Positions 34,484 through 42,172 of a stretch of 64,000 bases of DNA are shown here, in pieces. The number at the start of each line of letters is the position of its first letter. Positions within the stretch are counted from its first letter, which is position 1. A program made the position numbers and the translations under genes. This DNA is from CAVVIH01 sp963748295 (GTDB lineage Bacteria; Acidobacteriota; Vicinamibacteria; Vicinamibacterales; 2-12-FULL-66-21): contig CAVVIH010000006.1 in assembly GCA_963748295.1 (NCBI GenBank), positions 682,001-746,000 of the forward strand. Reading direction: 5' to 3'. A model generated the notes under the pieces. That model was not told the origin of the DNA, ran no database searches, and saw only the letters and a list, made by a program, of their open reading frames with translations.

Positions 34484-35932
34484 ATGCCCGGATTCGTCGA
34501 AGCCCTCACCCAGATCCCCCGCCCCCTCACCGATTATCCGAGCATCCCCGGCGACACGCTCCTGACGACACTGCGCGCCCGGATCGAGGTCGAGCCGTTC
34601 AACGCGATCGCCACCGGCATTTTCGCGCTCGCCATCCTGCACACGTTTGCCGCGACGCGCTTCGCCGCGCTCGCGCACCGCGTGCAGCATCGCCACGACG
34701 AACGGGCGAGAGCCGCGGGACGGCCGCCGACACCAAGCGTCGCGGCCGAGCTCCTTCACTTTCTCGGCGAGGTCGAGGTCGTCTTCGGGCTGTGGGCCGT
34801 GGTCCTGATCTTCGCCATGAGCGCGGTCAAGGGATGGGAACCGACGAAGCACTACCTGAACGACGGAGTCAACTTCACGGAGCCGCTGTTCGTCGTCGTG
34901 ATCATGGCGCTGGCGGCGACCAGGCCGATCGTCGGATTCGCTGAAGGCGCGCTGCGGAAAGTCGCGGATGCGCTGGGCGGATCGCCCGCGGCGTGGTGGT
35001 TCGCCATCCTCACGATCGGGCCGCTGTTCGGCTCCTTCATCACCGAGCCCGCGGCCATGACGATCTGCGCGCTGCTGCTGGCGCGGCAGTTCTTCGACCT
35101 CAATCCCAGCTCGCCGCTCAAATACGCGACGCTCGGCCTGCTCTTCGTCAACGTCTCGATTGGCGGCACGCTGACGCACTTCGCCGCGCCACCGGTGCTC
35201 ATGGTCGCGCGGCCGTGGGGCTGGGACACGACGTTCATGATCGGGCACTTCGGATGGCGCGCGGTCGCCGCGATCGTGGCGTCGACGACCTTGTACTTCG
35301 TTCTGTTCAGGAAGGAATTCACCGCGCTCTCGAAGCGGCCGGCCGCGGTTGACGTCGATCAGCCGGACGAGGCAGCGGTGAGCGGCAGTCCCACGCTGCT
35401 CCCCTGCCCGGCATGGCTGGTCGTCGTCCACATGCTGTTCATCGCGTGGACGGTGGCGAACTCGCACTACCGCGTGCTGTTCGTCGGCGGCTTCATGTTT
35501 TTTCTCGGATTCGCGCGTGCTACCGCCGCCTATCAGAGCCGTCTCGAGCTGCGGACGCCGCTGCTGGTCGGATTCTTCCTCGGCGGCCTCGTCATCCACG
35601 GCGGGCTGCAGGCCTGGTGGATCGCGCCCGTCCTGGCGAGCCTGTCGGAGAGCGGCCTGTTCCTGGGCGCGACGCTCCTGACCGCGTTCAACGACAATGC
35701 GCTGATCACCTACCTGGCGACGCTGGTGCCCGACCTCAGCGACAGTCTGAAGATAGCGGTGGTGGAAGGGGCCGTCACCGGCGGCGGCCTGACCGTCATC
35801 GCCAACGCCCCGAACCCGGCGGGTCAGGCGCTGCTCAGCCGCTTTTTCAACAACATGGTCTCGCCGGCGTGGCTGGCCGCCGGCGCGATTCCTCCAACCG
35901 TCATCGCCGCCGCGTTTTTCCGGCTGTTCTGA
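34484..35932 (+). CDS. Putative Na+/H+ antiporter family protein
   Basis: A 482-residue polytopic membrane protein with about 11-12 hydrophobic segments. It resembles the putative Na+/H+ antiporter family (PF07399 type), recognisable from LHFLGEVEVVFGLWAVVLIFAM, GPLFGSFITEPAAMTICALLLARQFFDL, VNVSIGGTLTHFAAPPVLMVARPWGW, and the C-terminal LTAFNDNALITYLATLVP plus VTGGGLTVIANAPNPAG. Charged residues within helices (FITEPA, FNDNA) fit ion exchange. The ATG at 34484 is preferred; a GTG three codons earlier is possible. Its promoter must lie in or before the microprotein terminator. Ion specificity is not established. Confidence 0.8.
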   Translation: MPGFVEALTQIPRPLTDYPSIPGDTLLTTLRARIEVEPFNAIATGIFALAILHTFAATRFAALAHRVQHRHDERARAAGRPPTPSVAAELLHFLGEVEVVFGLWAVVLIFAMSAVKGWEPTKHYLNDGVNFTEPLFVVVIMALAATRPIVGFAEGALRKVADALGGSPAAWWFAILTIGPLFGSFITEPAAMTICALLLARQFFDLNPSSPLKYATLGLLFVNVSIGGTLTHFAAPPVLMVARPWGWDTTFMIGHFGWRAVAAIVASTTLYFVLFRKEFTALSKRPAAVDVDQPDEAAVSGSPTLLPCPAWLVVVHMLFIAWTVANSHYRVLFVGGFMFFLGFARATAAYQSRLELRTPLLVGFFLGGLVIHGGLQAWWIAPVLASLSESGLFLGATLLTAFNDNALITYLATLVPDLSDSLKIAVVEGAVTGGGLTVIANAPNPAGQALLSRFFNNMVSPAWLAAGAIPPTVIAAAFFRLF

Positions 35933-35938
35933 ACCGGC

Positions 35939-38065
35939 TCACTGCCAGGTCTTGCCGTCCCAGACGCGGACGCGTTGAATGACGTCGCCGACCTTGATGC
36001 GGTCGACGATTTCCATGCCGTTGACGACGCGGCCGAAGACCGTATAGCGCGCGTCGAGATGCGGGCTCGGCGAATGCGTGATGAAGAACTGGCTGCCGCC
36101 GGTGTCGCGCCAGTCGAGCGCCATGCCGACCGTGCCGCGGAGATACGGGCGTTCGTTCAGCTCGTCGCGGATCGAGTGGCCGGGGCCGCCCTCGCCGTCG
36201 CCGCGCGGATCGCCGTCCTGCACGACGAAGTTCGGCACGACGCGATGCACCTCGAGGCCGTTGAAGAATCCCGTGCGCGTCAGGTTCATGAAGTTCCGTG
36301 TCGTCTGCGGCGCGTCGAGAACGGCAAGCTCGAGCTCGATGGTGCCGTAGGCGGTGTCGATGAAGACGTGCGGCGACACTTCAGGGCCAAGCAGCGTCGG
36401 ATCGTCATACGGCGCCGGCGGCGTTCCTGGCGCCGGGCGAATCGCTGATTCGGCGTCGAAGCCAGGTTCGAGCTTCGACAGCAGCTCCGCGGCGCGGACC
36501 CGCACGGCCCAGTCCTTGTCCGTCAGCGCGCCCTTGATCGTCTCGGCCGCTTCGGCCGCGCCGTAGTTGGCCAGCGCGTCGAGCGCGGCTGCCCTCGCCG
36601 CATACGCCGAGTCGGGAAGGCCGGCCTTGTAGGCCTCGCGAAGTGCGGCCGCGCCACCCTCGAGCTTCAGCTTGCCGATGTGAGCCGCCGCGTTCGCGCG
36701 CACGACGAAGTCCGGATCGCCGAGCCTCTGCAGCAGGATCTTTCCGACCTCGGGCGCGTTCTGCCGCACGAGCGCCGCGAGCACCGCCGTATGCACGCGC
36801 TTGTCCTGATCCTCGAGCATCGAGCGGAGTCGATCGGTCGAAATCTCGGGCGCCAGCGTTCCCAGGATCCCCGCGAGCGCCGCGCGCACGTGCCAGTCGC
36901 GATCGGGCTCCATGGTCGCGAGCACGAAGACGAAGCTCTGCTGATCGATGGCGGCGGCCGCCTGCATTGCGGCGATCCGCAACGCCGGCCAGTTGTCCGT
37001 GAGCAGATCCTGCAGGAGCGGCAGCGCCTCCGTCGATCCAAGCGCCCCGAGCGCGGTGACAACTTCGAGCCGGACGTTCGGGTGTGTCCCCGCTTCGGAT
37101 CCGATCCGGACCAACGCGGGAACCGCGTCGGCTGCGCCGAGCTGAGCGAGCGCACGAATCGCGGAAACGGTGACCTCGAGGCCCGATTTCGCCGAAGGGT
37201 CGAGGAGGTCCAGCAGCGGCTTCGCCATCGACGCTTCGCGAAGCGCGCCAAGACCGCGGGCGGCGAATGCGCGCGTGTATCGACCGGGACCACGCAGCAG
37301 TTCCAGCAGCGGCGCGGCGGCACGGCGGTCGTCGATACGCTGAAACGCGTACGCGACGGGCCACCAGCTGGTCACCGGCCGGCCGCCGTCGAGCAGCGCC
37401 CCCGCAAGCGGTTCGAACGCGCGCAGCCGGACCAGCGCGAACACGCCCAGCTTGAAGGCCTCGGCCTCCGGGGTCGCCGGCACGGTCTCGTCATCCGGCG
37501 GCATGGCCTTGATCGGCGCGCTTCGCGCGTACTCAGCGACCATCGTGCCGATCGCGGCGGCACTGGCCGTCGCGCCTATCTGCGCCAGCGCTTCCGCCGC
37601 GCGCCCGCGCACCAGCGGCGCGGCATCCGCGAGCAGCGGAACCAGCGCCGCCTCGGCCGAGCTGTCGCCAATGAGGCCGAGCGCAAATGCCGCCATCGCT
37701 CGAACATCGGGGTCCGTATCCGAAAGCGTGCCGACCAGCGGCTGAACCCCTTCCTTCAATCTGACGCGGCCGATCGCCAGCGCCGCCCTTCTGCGCAGAC
37801 GCGGCTCGGCGTCGCGCACGAGCACGACCAGATCGGGCGACGACGAGGGCGCCGGCGGAGCGACGATCGGACGCCGGCCCTGCTTGACCGGAACTTCGAC
37901 CGGAGCGGGCGGCGGCGGCAGCCGCAGCAGGCGCTGATCCTCCAGTTGGAGGATCCACGCCATTTTCTGTTCGAAGCTGATGGTCGGCGCCGGCGGCGGC
38001 GGCGGCGGGGTCGCGCACGCTGACATCATCGCGACCACAATCACGGCAGGCAGGACTCGCGTCAT
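35939..38065 (-). CDS. Lipoprotein with HEAT repeats fused to a cyclophilin-type peptidyl-prolyl isomerase
   Basis: A 708-residue envelope protein. A signal peptide ends at the lipobox MMSAC, cysteine near residue 17. A Pro-rich linker follows. From about residue 75 to 535 there are many HEAT/PBS-type helical repeats (PRLRRRAALAIGRVRLKEGVQPLVGTLSDTDPDVRAMAAFALGLIGD and others). The C-terminal ~165 residues form a cyclophilin domain (FIDTAYGTIELELAVLDAPQTTRNFMNLTRTGFFNGLEVHRVVPNFVVQDGDPRGDG...GTVGMALDWRDTGGSQFFITHSPSPHLDARYTVFGRVVNGMEIVDRI). The catalytic Arg (HRVVPNF) and the SQFFI motif are intact. It overlaps the start of the MenC-like gene by 4 nt. It is probably a folding factor with a protein-binding scaffold. 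Confidence 0.9.
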   Translation of the reverse strand: MTRVLPAVIVVAMMSACATPPPPPPAPTISFEQKMAWILQLEDQRLLRLPPPPAPVEVPVKQGRRPIVAPPAPSSSPDLVVLVRDAEPRLRRRAALAIGRVRLKEGVQPLVGTLSDTDPDVRAMAAFALGLIGDSSAEAALVPLLADAAPLVRGRAAEALAQIGATASAAAIGTMVAEYARSAPIKAMPPDDETVPATPEAEAFKLGVFALVRLRAFEPLAGALLDGGRPVTSWWPVAYAFQRIDDRRAAAPLLELLRGPGRYTRAFAARGLGALREASMAKPLLDLLDPSAKSGLEVTVSAIRALAQLGAADAVPALVRIGSEAGTHPNVRLEVVTALGALGSTEALPLLQDLLTDNWPALRIAAMQAAAAIDQQSFVFVLATMEPDRDWHVRAALAGILGTLAPEISTDRLRSMLEDQDKRVHTAVLAALVRQNAPEVGKILLQRLGDPDFVVRANAAAHIGKLKLEGGAAALREAYKAGLPDSAYAARAAALDALANYGAAEAAETIKGALTDKDWAVRVRAAELLSKLEPGFDAESAIRPAPGTPPAPYDDPTLLGPEVSPHVFIDTAYGTIELELAVLDAPQTTRNFMNLTRTGFFNGLEVHRVVPNFVVQDGDPRGDGEGGPGHSIRDELNERPYLRGTVGMALDWRDTGGSQFFITHSPSPHLDARYTVFGRVVNGMEIVDRIKVGDVIQRVRVWDGKTWQ

Positions 38066-39183
38066 CGTATTTCGGTTCGCTCCACTGTTGCCCCGTCCAC
38101 GCGATCGTCGACCACGTGCACGCCGATGCCTGGCCCGTCCGGGACGGCGATCGTCCCGTCCGGCCGGACGATGATCTCCGGATCGATCAGATCGGGAGAG
38201 AAGTAACGCCGGCTCGCGGCGACGTCGCCAGGCAGCGAGAAGTTCGGCAGCGTGGACAGGTGAATGTTATGCGCCCTGCCGATGCCGCTCTCCAGCATGC
38301 CGCCGTGCCACACCGGAATATCGTGCCGTGCGGCCAGATCGTGCAGGGCGACGGACTGCGCGTGGCCGCCGACCCTGCCCGGCTTGATGTTGATGATGCG
38401 GCACGCGCCGCGCTGAATCGCATCCTCGGCCAGGTGGACCGAATGCAGCGACTCGTCGAGGCAGATCGGCGTGCGGATCCGCTGCTGCAGCCGCGCGTGA
38501 TCCCCGATGTCGTCGTAATCGAGCGGCTGCTCGATCATCATCAGGTCGAACGGATCGAGGGCGCCGAGGTGGGCCGCATCGCGAATCGAGTAGGCGGCGT
38601 TGGCGTCGACCATCAGCGGAATGCCGTCGAACTCGTGGCGCAGCCGCGCGACCGCCTCGACGTCCCAGCCCGGCTTGATCTTGATCTTGATGCGCCGGTA
38701 GCCGTCCGCCCGCTCGATCCGCACGCGCTCGACCAGCTCGTCCAGCGTGTCCTGGATGCCGATCGACACGCCGGATTCGATCGTGGTCCGCACGCCGCCG
38801 AGCAGCTCGCGCAGCGGTACACCCTGCTGCCGGGCAAAGAGATCCCAGGCGGCCATCTCCACCGCCGCCTTCGCCATGTTGTGGCCGCGGATCGCGTGCA
38901 TCGCGCCGAAGATCTCGCGCGGATGCGCAAAGGGCCGCCCGAGCACCGCCGGCGCCACGAACTCACGGATGATGTGCCACGCGGTGACGTTCGTTTCGGA
39001 GCTGTAGAACGGATTGCTGTCGGCGACGCATTCGCCGTAGCCGATCGCACCATCCTGCTCGATCGTGACGAGGATGAACGCCCGATCGTGGACGCGGCCA
39101 AAGCTGGTCTCGAAGAATCTGACCAGCGGCAACCGGAGCAGGCGCAGCTCGATGCGCTCGATGACGAGAGGGGTGCCGCTCAC
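38062..39183 (-). CDS. menC: Enolase-superfamily o-succinylbenzoate synthase/N-acylamino acid racemase (MenC-like)
   Basis: Muconate-lactonizing subgroup enzyme of 373 residues. The catalytic Lys pair is in RIKIKIKPG; metal ligands are Asp in MVDANAAY, Glu in IEQPL and Asp in CLDES; the second base Lys is in INIKPGRVGGH. N-terminal capping-domain motifs (FETSFGRVHDRAFILVTIEQDGAIGYGECVADSNPFYSSET) match the MenC type 2 / NSAR group. Such enzymes make o-succinylbenzoate for menaquinone or racemise N-succinylamino acids, and sequence alone does not separate the two. No other men genes are nearby. The start is GTG, and the 3' end overlaps the HEAT-cyclophilin gene (ATGA). Confidence 0.85.
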   Translation of the reverse strand: MSGTPLVIERIELRLLRLPLVRFFETSFGRVHDRAFILVTIEQDGAIGYGECVADSNPFYSSETNVTAWHIIREFVAPAVLGRPFAHPREIFGAMHAIRGHNMAKAAVEMAAWDLFARQQGVPLRELLGGVRTTIESGVSIGIQDTLDELVERVRIERADGYRRIKIKIKPGWDVEAVARLRHEFDGIPLMVDANAAYSIRDAAHLGALDPFDLMMIEQPLDYDDIGDHARLQQRIRTPICLDESLHSVHLAEDAIQRGACRIINIKPGRVGGHAQSVALHDLAARHDIPVWHGGMLESGIGRAHNIHLSTLPNFSLPGDVAASRRYFSPDLIDPEIIVRPDGTIAVPDGPGIGVHVVDDRVDGATVERTEIR

Positions 39184-39243
39184 GGCACCATGCTATCGCA
39201 ATCGAAGGCGGCCCCCAGGTGAACTGCTATACTTCGCAGCGGT

Positions 39244-39879
39244 TTGGACTTTCGCTACATCGCGATTGAAGGTCCCGTCGGCGTGGGCAAGTCGCAGCTG
39301 GCGGACCGTCTCGGCGCCCGGATGGACGCCACGGTGGTGCTGGACGAGACCGACAACCCGTTCCTCGGCGAGTTCTACGCCGGCCGTCCCGGCTCCGCGT
39401 TCCAGACGCAGCTGTTCTTCACGCTCGGCCGCCACCGTCAGCAGACGGCGCTGCGCCAGTCCGATCTTTTCAGCCAGCTCACCGTCTGCGACTACCTCTT
39501 CGATCGCGACAAGATCTACGCGTATCTGAACCTCGACGACAACGAGCTGTTCATCTACCAGCGCCTCTACGAGCTGCTCACGCCGGATCTACGGCCGCCG
39601 GATCTCGTGATCTACCTGCAGACCCCGACCGAGCTGCTCCGCAAACGGCTGCGCGACCGCGCCAGAACGCAACCCGATGCGCCGGTGCCCGACGACGAGT
39701 ACATCCGTGAGCTGAATGAGGCTTACACGCATTTCTTCTTTCACTACACGGCCACGCCGCTCCTCGTCATCGAGACCTCGCAGCTCGATCTCTCGTGGGG
39801 CGACGAAACGCTGACGGAGCTGGAACGCCAGATTCGCTCGATGGGAAAGGGGACGCGGTACTGCGTACCGCGGGAGTGA
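39244..39879 (+). CDS. Deoxynucleoside kinase family protein
   Basis: Phosphorylates deoxynucleosides for salvage; 211 residues. The P-loop is EGPVGVGKSQLADRL at residues 9-23. The rest matches the dNK/dGK/dAK fold: VLDETDNPFLGEFY, the substrate region TLGRHRQQTALRQSDLFSQLTVCDYLFDRDKIYAYLNL, and the Arg-rich LID near KRLRDRARTQPD. The start codon is TTG. TATACT (39228-39233) lies 10 nt upstream with no Shine-Dalgarno, so the leader would be almost absent. Its stop codon TGA is itself part of the first unit of a heptamer array. Confidence 0.88.
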   Translation: MDFRYIAIEGPVGVGKSQLADRLGARMDATVVLDETDNPFLGEFYAGRPGSAFQTQLFFTLGRHRQQTALRQSDLFSQLTVCDYLFDRDKIYAYLNLDDNELFIYQRLYELLTPDLRPPDLVIYLQTPTELLRKRLRDRARTQPDAPVPDDEYIRELNEAYTHFFFHYTATPLLVIETSQLDLSWGDETLTELERQIRSMGKGTRYCVPRE

Positions 39880-39951
39880 TTTGTGATTGGTGATTGGTGA
39901 TTTGATTGGTGATTTGGTCGAAGTAACCCCAATCACTAATCACGATTCACA
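39876..39951. repeat. Intergenic heptamer array, GTGATTG type, with inverted half
   Basis: Direct units GTGATTT, GTGATTG, GTGATTG, GTGATTT (39876-39903), a short GATTG, and GTGATTT are followed by a 15-nt spacer. Inverted units AATCACT, AATCACG and ATTCACA complete the array. The first unit contains the stop codon of the kinase gene. The two halves can form an imperfect hairpin upstream of accD. Confidence 0.85.
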
Positions 39952-39983
39952 AATCGCCTTGTGTTACTCTCAATCGCCGAGCT

Positions 39984-40874
39984 ATGGCCTGGTTCAAGAA
40001 GCAGAAAAAGCCAATAGAGCCGCCCGACAAGCAGAGCCGGGTGCCCGAAGGCCTGTGGGTGAAATGCCCGACGTGCGGACAGATCATCTACAACAAGGAC
40101 CTGGTCGCCAGCCTCAGCGTGTGCACCAAGTGTGCGCATCACTTCCGCCTCTCGGCAACCGAACGGCTCCGCGCGCTCTTCGACGGCGACTGGGAGGAGC
40201 ACGATGGCGGCCTCAAATCGACCGATCCGCTCTCCTTCACCGACACGAAGCCGTATCGGAAGCGGCTCGCGGCAAGCATCGAGGCGACCGGGCTGAACGA
40301 GGCGGTCATCACCGCAACCGGGCGCATCAACAGCATCGAGACTGTCGTCGCCGCGATGGAGTACGGCTTCATCGGCGGCAGCATGGGCGTCGTCGTCGGG
40401 GAAAAGATCACCCGGGCGATCGAGCGGGCGCTCGATCGCGGACTGCCGGTCATCATCGTCTCGTGCTCGGGCGGCGCCCGCATGATGGAGGGGGCGCTCT
40501 CGCTGATGCAGATGGCGAAGATCAGCGGTGCGCTGGCGCGGCTCGATCGGGCGAAGTTGCCTTACGTCTCGGTGCTCACCGATCCGACCACCGGCGGCGT
40601 GACGGCCAGCTTCGCGATGCTCGGCGATGTCAACATCGCGGAGCCGAAGGCGTTGATCGGCTTCGCCGGTCCGCGCGTGATCGAACAGACGATCCGGCAG
40701 ACGCTTCCCGAAGGGTTCCAGCGCAGCGAGTTTCTCCTCGAGCACGGCATGCTCGACATGGTGGTCGACCGGCGCGAGATGAAAGACGTGATTGCCCGCT
40801 TCCTGCGCTTCGGTCTCCCCGAGCGCAGGTCGCGCGAGGTCGCCGAGCAGACCCCCGTTGGCCAGCCGACCTGA
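39984..40874 (+). CDS. accD: Acetyl-CoA carboxylase carboxyltransferase subunit beta
   Basis: Transfers the carboxyl group from biotin to acetyl-CoA in the first step of fatty acid synthesis, with AccA. It has 296 residues. The N-terminal zinc finger has CPTCGQIIYNKDL...CTKCAHHF. The crotonase-fold core follows (LSFTDTKPYRKRLAASIEATGLNEAVITATGRI; SCSGGARMMEGALSLMQMAKISGAL; DPTTGGVTASFAMLGDVNIAEPKALIGFAGPRVIEQTIRQTLPEGFQRSEFLLEHGMLDMVVDR). The gene starts 33 nt after the heptamer array. folC overlaps its 3' end by 17 nt; accD-folC is a common pairing. Confidence 0.97.
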   Translation: MAWFKKQKKPIEPPDKQSRVPEGLWVKCPTCGQIIYNKDLVASLSVCTKCAHHFRLSATERLRALFDGDWEEHDGGLKSTDPLSFTDTKPYRKRLAASIEATGLNEAVITATGRINSIETVVAAMEYGFIGGSMGVVVGEKITRAIERALDRGLPVIIVSCSGGARMMEGALSLMQMAKISGALARLDRAKLPYVSVLTDPTTGGVTASFAMLGDVNIAEPKALIGFAGPRVIEQTIRQTLPEGFQRSEFLLEHGMLDMVVDRREMKDVIARFLRFGLPERRSREVAEQTPVGQPT

Positions 40875-42150
40875 TCCAATCGAGTTCCTCTTCAGCCTCG
40901 AAGTCCTGGGGATGAAGTTCGGGCTCGAGAACATCAGGACGCTCTCGGCGGCGCTGGATCATCCCGAACGCTCGTTCCAATCGGTCATCGTCGCGGGTAC
41001 GAATGGCAAGGGCTCGGTCACGGCGATGGCGAGCGCGGCCCTGCATGCGGCCGGACATCGGACCGCCCGCTATACCTCACCCCACCTCGAACGGATCGAG
41101 GAACGATTCGTCATCGGCGAGGAGGTTGTCGCGACCGATGTGCTGCGTGCCGCCGCGGCGGTCGTCCAGGACGCGGTCGAGCGTCTGGTGCGCGACGGGC
41201 GATTCGAAGTGCCGCCGACGTTCTTCGAATGCACCACCGCCGTCGCGTTCGAGCTCTTCAGGCGCTCGGCGGTAGACATCGCCGTGCTGGAAGTCGGTCT
41301 GGGAGGCCGGCTCGACGCCACGAACGTGGTCTCCCCGATCGCGGCGGCCATTACGTCCATCGACCTGGATCACCAGGCGCAGCTTGGCAATACGATCGCG
41401 GAGGTGGCGCGCGAGAAGGCCGGCGTCATCAAGCCAGGCATCGGCGTGGTGCTCGGTCCCGTTCCAGCCGCGGCGGAACAGGTGATTGCTGATGTCGCAG
41501 CGGCTCAGGACGCCAGAATCGCGCGCGTTGGCAGCGACATTCGCCTGACCTCAATCACCGTTGCGGGCGCGACGGCCCTGACGATCGACTCGCCCGCACG
41601 CCATCTCGAGAACGTGGTGCTCTCGCTGCCTGGCCGCCACCAGGCGGCGAACGCCGGCGTCGCGGTGGGGATCCTCGACGAGTTGCACCGTCACGGCATC
41701 GTCGTCGACGATCGCGCGGCGGCCGCCGGGCTGACGACCGCGCACTGGCCCGGCCGGCTGGAGCGCTTTCAGTTTCGCGGGTGCGACGTGCTGATCGACG
41801 CGGCGCACAACCCGGCCGGCGCGCGTGCGCTGGCCGCCTATCTTGCTGACGCCGGCTGGCAGCCCGCGACGCTGCTGTTCGGCGCCATGCGCGACAAGGA
41901 CGTCGCCGGGATGCTCGCGGCGCTGCTGCCATCGTGCGCCGCGCTCGTCGTCACCACGCCACCGAGTCCGCGCGCGATGGCCGGCGAGCACATCGCGGCG
42001 CTCGCGTCAGGGATGGCAGATCGCCCGCCGATCGTCGAGGTGGTGGACGATCCGCAGGCCGCGCTCGAGCGCGCATGTCAGCTGGGCCAGCGCGTGGTCG
42101 CGGCCGGCTCGATGTTTTTGATCGGTCCGCTGCGTGGTATTCTTCGATGA
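40858..42150 (+). CDS. folC: Folylpolyglutamate synthase/dihydrofolate synthase
   Basis: Adds glutamate to folates and completes dihydrofolate. It has 430 residues if read from a TTG inside the accD 3' end. This start gives PIEFLFSLEVLGMKFGLENIRTLSAALDHPE, the usual FolC N-terminus, although no better start codon exists. The ATP loop is VIVAGTNGKGSVTAMASAAL. Further motifs are YTSPHLERIEERFVIG, TFFECTTAVAFELFRRSAVDIAVLEVGLGGRLDATNVV, and the C-terminal LIDAAHNPAGARALAAYL. A longer ORF reading is an accD shadow. Translation is likely coupled to accD. Confidence 0.93.
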   Translation: MASRPDPIEFLFSLEVLGMKFGLENIRTLSAALDHPERSFQSVIVAGTNGKGSVTAMASAALHAAGHRTARYTSPHLERIEERFVIGEEVVATDVLRAAAAVVQDAVERLVRDGRFEVPPTFFECTTAVAFELFRRSAVDIAVLEVGLGGRLDATNVVSPIAAAITSIDLDHQAQLGNTIAEVAREKAGVIKPGIGVVLGPVPAAAEQVIADVAAAQDARIARVGSDIRLTSITVAGATALTIDSPARHLENVVLSLPGRHQAANAGVAVGILDELHRHGIVVDDRAAAAGLTTAHWPGRLERFQFRGCDVLIDAAHNPAGARALAAYLADAGWQPATLLFGAMRDKDVAGMLAALLPSCAALVVTTPPSPRAMAGEHIAALASGMADRPPIVEVVDDPQAALERACQLGQRVVAAGSMFLIGPLRGILR

Positions 42151-42172
42151 CCCTGCGGCCTTGTTTCACCGC

